The notes beneath the pieces were generated by a model. The model had not been told where the DNA came from. It searched no databases and saw only the letters and a list, made by a program, of their open reading frames with translations. DNA of 64,000 nt from Syngnathus acus (Eukaryota > Chordata > Actinopteri > Syngnathiformes > Syngnathidae), in assembly GCF_901709675.1 (NCBI RefSeq), contig NC_051088.1:14921693-14985692 (forward strand). Direction: 5' to 3'. A program made the translations under genes and the position numbers. Position 1 is the first letter of the stretch, and each line of letters starts with the position of its first letter. Below are positions 22,601 to 35,500 of this stretch, piece after piece.

Positions 22601-25600
22601 CAACATGCATCCTATCTCAAGGCACCACTGTATACCGTATGTTAAATTTAAACAGGAATACTTTTAATAAACAACTGTAATTAAATGTCTGTTTGCAGTC
22701 AGCTGACTATGACTTTAAACTGCCGTTGATGGTTAACGGAATGAGATGGCCTGTTCCTTCTCCACCACCTTCCCCGACGTCCGGCTCACCCCATTTTTCA
22801 TCTAGCAGCAAGTGTGTTATGAAAGTGACTCCCTGGTCTATCAACATGGCAATGCAACAACCACGCATACAAGCCACAGGTGGGCTCCCTCATGCAGTGG
22901 TGATGACGATGATGATGATGATGCCTTCACATGCAATCATCTAATGAAGAGCCTTTCTTAAAACAGTTTTGTGTGCTCCAATCGAAATGTCTCCGTTGAG
23001 TCTCCAGTTCAATGTGGAAGCTTTTACACAACCTTCACAGTCCTATTTAAAGGTATTTTTTTCTTTTTTTTTTTTTCTTTCAACTATTTTCATTGCTCTC
23101 AAGAAGGTAGCATTTTCATTTCCAATCTTACCTCAGGGGGCATTCATATGCTGAAGGTGGTTTTGTAAAAAAAAAATAATGCAGAATCTGCTAATCTAAA
23201 TTCGGATTGTTCGGCTGTAGCCTTGGTCTGCATTTTTGAGTACCATTGTACTGCAGCTTTGTTGTATCCATCAATAGATGTCACGGCTGTACATGAAACC
23301 TTATGTAACACTGGACATCAAAAGACTCAGTAGCTCATTCAACTAGCCTTCACCCCAAATGTGTGAAGGACAGGTCCCGTCTCTCTCGGTGTCAGACACT
23401 ATACAACCAACACTCCTCTCATCGTTTATTATGGTTCTTCATTATCATGACTTTCTTATTTCCCCCTCAGACAGTGGAGCTCAAAGCAGCATGCGAGCAG
23501 AGCGTCTATTGGCGCAGTACCCGAAAGGAAAGCGTGCACTGGCGGTTCAAGCGTAGCGACACAACACCGCCAGAGGGTAGAGGAGAGGGCGAGCTACATT
23601 TGTCTGTGTCTCCATCATCTGGTTGTCTGGAGCCTGGTCAGTCCATCTGCTTGGCAATCGGGATCACGCCACAGGCATTCAGAACATGTGAGAAATGACA
23701 GGAACCGCACATTCATCTCTAACGGTCATCCTGTTCTCAATTTTCATTCATTTCTCGTCCCGGTAGACACGGTGACCAGACTTTCCCTCTCACTTTACCT
23801 GGGAGAGAAAGAAGGGGGCAAGATGGGGCATCCATACAAAAAGCTTCCTATCACTGTGATCCACCAAGTTCCCAGTATAACCATCACCCCCCCTTATTTG
23901 TTCCTGACCCCAGTACCCTTGGAAAGCAGCATATCAGCCAAACTTACCCTGGTTGCTTCAGAATACATCAGGTGGGTTCACAATTGGAGATAAGGTAGAT
24001 GAACACTTTTTTTTATTTTTATTTATAAATTGTTACATACACCTAAAAACTAAAGTATACCCACCCCGGTTCAATTGCCATTTTTTTGTGATATCAAGAA
24101 TGGCACCGAGATAAATATTTTCAAAGTGGCTTAGGTAAAATAAAGAAATAATGTGGTAGCTGTGGCTCATCCGAATTAATTATTCACATTCTAAATCATA
24201 TTAAATGAAAGTCATTTCATACCTGCCACCGTTTTAAGTCGGCTGAACATCGGCACAGATGGCATGGGGGTGGGCAACGTCTGGACAGGCTTGGAGCCTG
24301 CATAGCGTATGTTGTCAAATCAAATTTATTTATATAGACAATTTATATCGCAATTATTCTGGACATCCCCTGATCTTAACTCCCAGGAGGGCAAGGAAAA
24401 ACTCACAGACTCCATGTTCCTGTGCTCATGTTCCAGCAAAAGTGTGGGAATTTGTAACTGTGACAGAATTTTAATGAACCCTCTTCCTTACATCGCACCC
24501 CACACACACCCACACACATTTGTCATAGAATTTCAAAGCATGAACCATTCTTTATACTTAAGCAAACGTAGTACTGTTTTTTTTAAAACTAGCAAAAGTC
24601 AGTCAGGCAAAAAAAAAAAGTAAAAAGGCAAGAACCTGCCAGTCCAGGATGTAGCCCAAACTGAACTTGAATAGGCTCCAGCTGACCTGCGAACCTAATG
24701 AGGATAAGCACTCTAGAAAATGGATAACAAAGTTTTTTTGACATGTTCAGTGCAACGTTACTTTCCACTAACGCAGACTTTCAACATTTTCTCTGCAGTG
24801 GAACCACTTTAACAGCTGAGATAGATGAGGTGGATCTGGAGGACGGAACTAAGGTGCAGCCATTCTGTATCTCCTTCCCAGAAGGTAACATCATCCCCCT
24901 CCAAGACCAGGTAGGGTTTTGACTGATCAGATTTACACTATTTTGCTTGCACTCTTGAAATAATCAACCTGTCACTCATCCAAACCAGGCAGCCAGTGTG
25001 AACTCACTGACCTGCCGGGTGTCTTTTTTTTCTTCGGTGACTCTGTCCATTCGCACAAGCATTACCTTCACTGACCACCTAAACAACAGGTAACTATCAT
25101 CTTTTTATTGGACAACATGGTGGAAATGGGAGCCGCACAATTCCTTCCTTTCTTCCTCCCTTTCTTCCTTCCTTATATAATGTGTAATTGTTTTCAATAA
25201 TGTCCGTTGTGAAAATATATTTACAAGACTGTGAAAGGTATTTTCACTTTTGCGAGATACCGTACCAGGATGTAAAATATGTTCAGAAATGCGGGATGTA
25301 CTTATGTGAGATACTGTTTGTATCATATCAAGTTATTAGAGTTATTATACAAATAACTCCATACAGCTGGTAATTTCCATAACCATATCGAAAATAACTC
25401 TGACCATGACCAATTTAGATTGGTGATTGGAATTTGGTAAATTCAAAGAAACACTATTTGTTAACTTTTATCAAGTATTTGCAAACATAGGAGAGACCAC
25501 AATTGATCTCCACAACAACAGAAATAATATTTTCCTGAATCCAAGTAGCAGTGAAATGATTTTGGAGCCGTTATTTTGTGGTCAATTGACAAGGTATTTG

Positions 25601-28600
25601 TCTTTGTTTGAATTGAATGTGTCTGTTGCAGATTCAAGGTCAGGTTATGTGCCACAAGTGACAATTGTTTGTTGACTGTGTGGCCCCAAATGGCTCTTCA
25701 ACGCTCCAGGCAACAAATAGTTCTCAGGGGTGGTACTGTATCACAGACACACTCACACAAATACAAACGCACGCATTCGCATTTACGAGTGGGTGCCACA
25801 TGCGTCTTCTCAGGCAAGCTATTCACTTTTTCTCTATTTGGGTTATTGCCATTTAGGGGCAGCAGTTCTTGAAACCATCACACATCACACACCAAGTCCT
25901 GGATCTGACCCAACGTCATCGTCCTCCTTGTTTGACCCCATCAGCTCAATATCCAAAACCTCATCAGCAGGTTATAAAAAGCCCCTGGTTAATTGATAAA
26001 TGTAATGTTGTGGTGTCCAACTCAGCCAAAATGTTCTTGTTTAGACTCCTTTGAACAAAGCGACAGTGGGAGTCAGAGCAGCAGCCAAAGTTTACGGAAC
26101 ACAGAGACCCCGCAGACTGACATCCGTGTGCCACTGTTCCCTGCTACAACATCAACGGAGGGCCAATATTTCCAGGATGTTTTACTAGCATTGGAGAGGT
26201 GGTTTAGCTTCTTTGGCTGGGTGACTGGGCCACACCCCATCACGATACCAGTCACACTCAGAAGGTTTGTTAGATACACCCATACATATAGTTGTGTTTG
26301 TCAGTTAAATACCTTGTTTGCTTCTATAGAATTGTGTCAGAAGATGAAGTCAATAATCCTGACTGCCAGACACAGGGAGTCAGCCAAAAAAAAGACCCCA
26401 GGTATGATAGATACATTGGCATAAATCATAAAAAAGCACCTTATGCTTGGTTGTGGATTTAAAACTTGTATGTTTTGTAATATATATATATTTTAATTTA
26501 ATTATCTAGGTCTGCAGTGGAGATGATTCATCATCTGGCGGGCAGACAGATTCCCAACATTTCTCTCTGTCAGACATTTTCCACAGATTTGCACCAGCGC
26601 ACTATGCAGCTGCTCCAACAACATGAGGCCATTTTTGCTTTTCTCAGGTAAGCTCATGTTGCAACACTAGTTCAATTAACATCCCTGTTGAGCATCTTCA
26701 CACAAGTTGGGGGTAAAACTTCATTCAATTCAGCCAATCATATAGCGTGACGTCATCAACAGGCGCTGGCCCCCAAGCGGATCAGACAGCCCGAGTGCAT
26801 GTGGTACATACAACAGTATTAGGGTTAATCTTAACTGTTACTCGAGATAGTTTGGTTAAGGTGACTCTAAGTTTTCTCTTTGTTCCAAAACTAAAATGCA
26901 ACATGAATGAATTTTTAGCTGAAATGATTTGTTTTGGAAGCTTTTTGGTCACAATGTTTAATTCTGTGCTCAGAGTACAAGGAGCTTGTTTGAGTCACAT
27001 CCAAGCTGAATACCTACTGGATGTGCTGGAGTTCAAGCACTGGTGCACCTTACAGGTATATTGTACACACCCTCACTCAACTATTGACTTCAACAGTATA
27101 ATAAAAAAATTAACCAAAACAAATCATTAAAAGCCCCATATTGGTATGATATTCATACATAATCTATGCGTGTGTGTGTGTGTGTTTTAGTCTGAGAAGA
27201 AACAGCCAAGTGTGGACTATAACACTATTGACTATGAGTCTCTGAGCAAACGATGCTGGACCGATTTTCTCCTGCAAATATACAAGGTGGAAATGTTTTT
27301 TATTTGCTTTCCATTTTGTTGGATTGTCAAATATTTCCAATTGTAACATTTAGGTACATAAGTTACTTAAAGGAGTGATTGCAGTTTTGTCCATGAACCA
27401 TGTCACCCAGGTCTTGGTGTTGTGCCGCGTGTCAGAGTGCCGTCCCAACCTAACTAATGAGCAAAATCAGGAAGATGAAGGCGGAATCCTCAACATCCAG
27501 TCACTGCCCAGTAACCTCTACTCTCGCCACGAGCTCCTGCTTCTCTCATGGCTTAATTCAAACTATCGTCACATGAGGGACATAGTGTGGACTTCAGGTA
27601 GTACGAGCATTTCTAATCTTGCTCATTAAACCACGTCCTTGTGGATTGATGGCATCTTTTCCCCAGATGTGTTTTATTGATTGGTGAGTTCCTTTCGATG
27701 TCAGGTACTGTCCCGCCAGTGCGCTGGATTGTCAATTTTGACTTGGACTTAATGGACGGACTGGTACTTGCTGCGTTGCTGGCTGCCTATTGCCCATACC
27801 TGGTCAGTAAGTGTTGGTGTACATTTTTTCCAAGGCGAGAATGCCTTCATGAACAAATGTAACAAAGGTTTATGTCACTGCTGTCCCAAATTAAAAGCAC
27901 GGTAAATTTTTCTTGATGTATTGAGGTCTCCAGCCACTTTCAGAGGATGTACATCACAAATCCCAGCATGGAGCAGATTCTGCACAACAACATCATTATT
28001 GTCCAGGCCTTAACCATGCTTTCTCTCAACATGGATCTGCAGGTACCATTCCGTAACCATGGCAATTTTGCTTTAATGCCTTCAATTACTGCTTGATTAC
28101 AAGGGGTTACTTTATTTAAGGAATGTCAGCTTGATGATATGTGATTATCTAGATAGCATAACTTGAGCTAAAACAACAATCATGAACCATATTAATCACA
28201 TTTCCTGATTTTACTTGTTTGATATTTTCCCCACTCTTGTGTAATTCTGCTGATAGGCAAATTAATGTGTGTTCCACCAATAACACAATTTTAAGACTGC
28301 ATGTATAAAGTCTACGTGCTGCTGTTCAAATGCCAAGTGTTGTGATATTAAAAATGAGGCCAAGATAAATCAATTCAGTATTAATTTGACATGTGCAAAT
28401 AAATTGAGAAAAAAGACAATTTTCTCTCATGCAATTGGGAGATATTAGTTGTCTTTTATTCTTATTGGGCTTCTGTCATAGTACAGAAATTAGCTTGGTC
28501 CCCAATTTATAAGATTACAGTTTTATTTTTACTTCCCCTCTCTAAAAGCTTTATTTCAAATGAGTTGTATAACTTATGGGTCATATCAATTGTTTTGAAA

Positions 28601-29534
28601 GCATTTATTCTTTTTTTTTTTTATATCCCACAAACCTGGCATTTGAAGAGGTGTATGCAGAATGTTGATATCCTTTGCAGCCCAAGTATAATATGTTACG
28701 AGTGACTTTGTGCATATAGCCCACAGACTTGTCAGATCCCAACCCGGTGCAAATGTTGATGCTGTGTGTTCATTTGTATGAGAGGCTGCCTCAGTACCAG
28801 CCTGTAAACACCATTACTCTCTCTGGAAAACTGCACAGAACTTTGAGCAAGCAGGTAACACACAATAATATTATACAGTCGCCGCCTACTATTATTGCGC
28901 AATAATGCAAATGGCTTGCTTGAGGCTACAAAAGTGTAGCTGCTACGGAACATAAACATCAGGGATAGAAACTGATTTACACGCTTAGGAGGGAAACGAA
29001 GAAGACACTCCAGATGGAATATAAAGCATGGTCAATTTACAGTTATGATGAACCTGTGTAGTTTTGCTTAATAAAATGGAGAAATAAAGGATATGAATAA
29101 ATTAGTTTCCATTTCCTGGAACTAAGCTCCAGGGCTTGAATCTTGAAAAAAAATTATATTCATTTCCAATAATTACAGCAAATATCCAGAGTAAATCTTT
29201 GGCCCACTGGACAAATTAAGAAAACTAAATACTGTGCATCTTATGACAATATTTTCTCTTTCTTTATTGAAGCAGAAACTCATCATAGATTCCCTTGCAA
29301 AAGAAAAATCAAACATTTTACAAACAATACATTTTCAGAATGAGAAAAAATTGATCTACTAGAACACGCCAAAGATTTCGATGTTGATGTTTTAATGCTC
29401 GTAAAATTTGTGTGAGTGACATGGTAGGATGGATGGATGGATGGATGGATGGATGGATGGATGGATGGATGGATGGATGGATGGATGGATGGATGGATGG
29501 ATGCTGGGAGGGCGGTCGGAAGAGCAGTAGTGAG

Positions 29535-29593
<59 letters not shown>

Positions 29594-32500
29594 AAAAGAA
29601 AGAGAGAAAGAAAGAAAGAAAAAGAAAGTCAATGCTCATTTCTCAACCGTCACACAATAATAGAACTGTCTGGGACACATAATGAATAGACAGTGAACAA
29701 GGATGAAATTCTAAACATTTCCCGATATAGACTGAACAGGATTCCAAACATAAAAATACTTAACAAAATAGAGGTTGTCCAAGATCTATGGAATATTGCT
29801 TCATTAGTAAATAAGTGGCTAGATGAAGTTTATTTATTTTTTTCTTGTTTTTTTTTTCTCTTGCAGCATTATACAGACTGTTTGCATGCGTCTGGTTTGT
29901 GTATTACAGGTGCATTTGAAAAACCCATCCACTTCACCGGTCAAATACCGAACCATCATTCTCGGACAAGATGCCAGCCTGTTCTCCCTGCCCGATGGCT
30001 CTGCTGTCACCATTCCTCCAAAGTAAATGAGAACTCCAAATAGCACAAACCAATGATTGGTTGTAGCTCAAAACAATATTGATCTGACATTTTAAATTGT
30101 AAACTTCATCTTAAGAATGGAAAAAAATGCCATTCAGATTGTGTGTGATATCCCAATAACAGTCGTGGAAATGATTAGACATCTTCTGTTTTTGTTTGTC
30201 GATGCAATTTAAAAATAACACTTCTCAATGGCAAAAGTTTAAACAGAGATGGCTTCATGTGTCCTTAAATATATTTTTAATTTAAAAAATGTCAGATCAG
30301 GATTTTGATATATTTTCATTCTGGGATTTTATATTTGACCTATAAAAGCTTGTGATATCTGGATTTAATATTTAAGGACAAAATCATTCCTTTAAAGCAG
30401 AGGGTGTGTTATCTAAGACTGTCTGTTGTTTTGACAGCGCCAGCACTGATTTGACGGTGCAGTACTCCTGTTCATTCCTGCAGCCTAAGGAAGCCGTCCT
30501 ACTGCTCATCTCTACTTCAACATCTGGTCTGCATGGCGTCACTTTGACGTTCAAAATCAACACATGTGTTAGTCAGATCACACCCACAGTGAGTCTCTCA
30601 GCTTTGACAGCGTTATTATACTGGATCTTATCGATAAATTCAATAATTGGTATTTCTCAAATTGGGGTCCCCAGACCCATGGGGGTGTGTGAACCGGAGC
30701 TAAAAATGCATTTGTTCTGATTGCGAATCCACCTATTTTTATCCATCTCAGGGGGCAGCCATTTTGCCATTTGCTGTTGACTGTGTGACATGACAATTGC
30801 CAGGTCTCAGGTTCCAACAAATCACCAGCTGAGCTATGACTGGTTGCGACCTAAGACTTGGCAACTGTGATGTTATTTTGAGTCAAAGCAAGTGGCAAAA
30901 GGGCTACCCCCTGAGGTGGATAAAAAAAACGGTCAATTTTGCTGCTTAACTCATATTTTACAAAAACAATATCAATCAGAATGAATTTAAACTAGTGGGG
31001 GCACATACAACTTACTGTAAAAAAAAAAAAAAGAGTTGTGACTTCCTCTTTAGGAACATATAGGGTATATATGTATGTGTAGGTATAGTTTTAAAGAATA
31101 GTCAGTGCTTTGTCCAAAATAAAATGTGTAATATAATGGGAATAACATTGTACTGTTGAAATTCGTGGTTAAAATGTGTATTTCTTCCCCTGTTAAACCT
31201 TTATGTATTACATCTAGATCTTTGAATCAAACAACTTTAAAAGGAGCACGATTTGTCCCAACAAAATACATCCTTTTTTCATTTTCATAACATGTAAGGG
31301 CTTATTGCATGCAAACAACTTGAGAACCCGTGCTCTATTCAAACAATTTTTTCGAGGATTTCTGGTGGATGAAACGAGATGTATTCAGAATTCACTTGGT
31401 AACAACGCATTCATATTGTGCCTTTCATGGTATTTATCAACTATGTAACACAGCACAAGAGATCATTGCGACTTACTTGAAGTATCCACCTTTCTTCTCA
31501 GGAAAGTGTCAAGTGCAAGACTCCATGCTATCTGCTAAAAGTGATTAAACTTCCAATAATAAACACATTTAATACGGAAAATCAATTCAAGTAAGTGACT
31601 GGGTTTGAGGAAGCAATCTGGCTTTCTGCTAATTGTTGACACAATTGAGACTGTCTGCTTATTTAGGGTGATGCTGATCGAGTCGACAGTTAACCCGTCG
31701 GAATCAGAAAAGGAAACCACAAGTCTCATACAGCAGGCATCCTTCAAAGTCAAGTAACGCCAGCCCAGCATTTGTGCACACATGTGCTTCTGTCTTCTGT
31801 ACGGATGAAACCCACTTCCGTTTGACTTTGTTTCAGGAATGAGAAGAAGCCTTCAAAGAGGAGCTGTCATGAAGACATGGCAGGAAAGGGCTTGGATGGC
31901 AGTTTACCGGTGCACAATTGCGTGCGAGTGTGATGCATGTTTGTGTGTCTTCTGCAGACGGTGATGGCAGCGAGTTCATCAGCACAGTGAGCAGTGTTAG
32001 TCTGAAGTCCGGCCAGGCTGACATACTCAACCTCCACTTCCTTCCCTTCTCTCCAGGAGCCAAGTATTGCGTCGTGTTGCTTATTTGTCCCCAGGTCAGG
32101 GTTGTATGCATTTGTGTGTCTGTCTATATCGACGCGGGGCTCCTATTTTAACAAAACTAGATTGGTGTTTTACTGTTTATTCTTACCACTGTTGTGCTTA
32201 AAAAAACATTGGATTTGAGTAATTTTAAGAAAGTATCATTGTCATCATGATTGAATAAAATCCAAATGATTACAATTGTATGTCACTGTATGCAAATGAG
32301 TTCAATCCCTGCAAGGCATTAGCTATGGAAAATAATTGTCTTAATGAAATCTCTGTTAAACTATGGAACAAAATCAATCTCTAGTGGGAGGGATTGTAAT
32401 TATCTATGAACCTGCATTTCCACTGATTGAGCTCACAGAAAATTCATAAATATCATCAAAAATAGCACTCTTCAGTAACAATAAACATATTTTTTGTATT

Positions 32501-35500
32501 GTATTGTAATTCAATAGAATGTGCAGACAGGAAAATGTATTCACAACAAGTGCATGTGTTTCTCCAGGTCGGTGATATGGCCTACCTGGTGAAGGCAACT
32601 GCAGACTTGCCTCTACCTTCCGCTCTCAGAGTTAGGCACAGTTCAAACATATTCACCATCCCTGGGAACTGCGGTAAGTGATCGACAGAAAACCTCTGGC
32701 AAGCCAAATGAGAAGCCTCAAGGAGAACTTTTATGCTTGTGTGTACATTTTTGAAATGCAGGCATCCTGTTTTTTTTTCTGTGTATGGTGACAATGCAAC
32801 ATTATGCAGAATGGGCAGATCACATTACACCCGCACAATCTAGAAAAGTCGCAATTTATCTCCCGCCATTCAAGACTGAGTACGTCTGGCCTAAACACTA
32901 CAAATATCAGATAATCTTTCAATAATAATCTGAGCTGCATCAGAAACAACGGGCCCTATTTTTTGGCCCAGTGCAAGTCTAGCGCAAACAGCAGTCTAAC
33001 TGCGAATGGGTGGAGTTTTCTTTCTTTGCTATTTTCATAGACAAGCACAGGTAGAAAGGGACGTTTGCGCCGCTGTGGGAGTGAACACAGCCAACTTGTT
33101 TCCCAAACAATTGAAGCGGCTTCTCTCATTCCTTTTCAATTCAGCCCGGGTGAGGCGCGCAGTCCACATTGCAGAAGCATAACGGACTCGCCATAAGGTA
33201 CTACAAGATCTCCACTTACAGGTGGAAGGTCAGCATGGTGTAGCTCGGTCTGCCAAATGCCCAATCACAGTAAAGTAGACTTGCCCTGACACAAAAATCA
33301 AGATGCGGCAGTTTTTACGCAGTGTGCACGTTCGAAAATAGAGCCCAATTTGTTTGTTGCAGTGAAGTACCTCTGCACTGTATCATTCTGAGAGCTCTTC
33401 TATTCTTGCAGTCAGAAAATCTCATCAGTGTATTTCCCTCACCAGTGGGCTCGAGTGGCTTTGTGTCAGCGCTGCGCCTGCGCTGCACTGTCGGAAAGAC
33501 GTGCGAGGAGCACATCCGCCTACCCCTGATCAATTCGTCCTGGGAAAACGCCCTATCCATGTGGGCGCAACACAGAATGACTGCCATTGAACTCCAGAGA
33601 CGAATGCTGACTTTCACTTTGCATAGCAGCAGTGTGAGGGCAAGCATGGCAGCATGCATGCTTTCTAAAAAGCAGGTACACACATATTTTATTCACCCTT
33701 GAGCAGTGGGGACTTTAAAATCCGCCCAAGCAAATTGCAATTATAGAAACAATTACTAAATCAACCCAATGCAATGCAAAAGGGCATGTGATCACTCTCA
33801 ACTACCCACTTGCCTGATTGACCTCATGTCTTCCCTTCCAATAGAGCCAAATGAAAGACGTTGATTACAAAAGCGGGGTAGTGTACAGCATGGAGGCTTC
33901 ATTGCCTCGATACTTTACCGTACCCAGCAGTGTTACGATGCCCATAAAGAAAGAGACCAACATATGGAGGAATCCTACAGGTACACACATGGCACATATG
34001 AATTGTACTGTGAACTTTGTTATAGCCAACGATACTATGCAGTTGTTATTTTACACACCCATTTTCCCTTCAGTTGAACGATGTCATTATGTTCGTCCAT
34101 CTAGATGACGATTGTGTGGAAATCCCCTTGCGGTTCAAGGCGGACACAGTAGGACAGTTCTCATGTCAGATCATTCTGAAGTCCTGCTTTGACACCAGAG
34201 TCTACTTGATGGAGGCGCTGGTCACCTCGCCGGTACATATGGACTTAATCAGGAGCTTTTCCAAATGTGTAAAAAGTAGCCACATTGCTGGTGGTAAAGT
34301 CTGATTTGTAAATTGAGGAGCTGAACAAAATGACCTTAGAAATGGCCTTGGCCATGTCACCTTGGCAACGAGTGAGCGATGTTTCCTTTTATTATAAGCA
34401 GTTCAGCATCAAAATGAAGAAACTGACATTTTCATGTCAAACTATACAGTATGACCGAGCTCTGTCATGAATAGTGAAAAAAATGATGCATCGCCAAAAT
34501 AATTAGAATGGATACATGGAAACCACAATTATACTCCCAAAACTGTAGAGTGTCATTTCAGACTCATTTCACATGACCATTTAATAAATGGTTGATGATT
34601 TGATTTGAGAAAATTAGCACCAGAATTGCGTACGTGCAGTCTCTATAGTTTCCACTAACAACCCAGGCTAATTTGAGCTCTTCCCCGATATCTAAAGCTT
34701 TTCACTCAGTGCAGATGTATCACTTCATTATACTTCCTTAAGAACAAAATCTATTTAAAGAAGCCTTTATACGGGTATCCTGTGGCTTCTTCGGGCAATT
34801 CAGAACTAAGCAGAACAAAAAATGCAAGTAGGTGAGTTTATGAATCGTGATGCACAAACATATGAGCGATTACTGGATTTTAATGGCGGTACTTTAATGT
34901 TAATCACAATTTTATAATATTTGTTAACTCAGGGAGGATCTGTTCATTTGGACTTCAGTTCGCCTGCTCAGCATCCAGTCACACAAGATATCCCTCTGGT
35001 GAGTTGTTAATCTAACACCTCTTTAGAACAACCCACATTTCTCTGCGATGCTCATGTTGAATTTGAAAAAGTGACAGAGAACGTGTATCATGGTTTCCCA
35101 TTTCTTGTAGCAAAATGAGACCCACCAAGATTGGACCTTGAAGGCTGAGTTGTGTGTTGAAGGCTTTTTTGGCCCCAAGGTTTTGATTGTACCAGCCGGA
35201 ACAAGAGCTTGTTACCCTCTCACTTTTCATCCAACGACACAATGCGTTGTCATGGTTTGTTTTACCTTCCTCTTTTGTGTACTTGAATTCTTGAATTATG
35301 TCATCTTCACACCATTTTATACGCTTTCATATTCATTGATGGAATGAAAGGTTGCCTGTGTCTATATGTGCCCTCTGATGGGGCGGTGACCAGTCTAAGG
35401 TTCCGGGAAATGCCTTGGAAATTGATCAGATTTCATCAAATTGGTCTGAAAATTATTATTTTATTCATATGTTAAACAGGTCTAGATTCAACACTTCAGT

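Noticed and set aside
29283-29682. Long open frames of [17 protein letters not shown] and [16 protein letters not shown] type
   Set aside because: They are translations of the GGAT and GAAA microsatellites on both strands.
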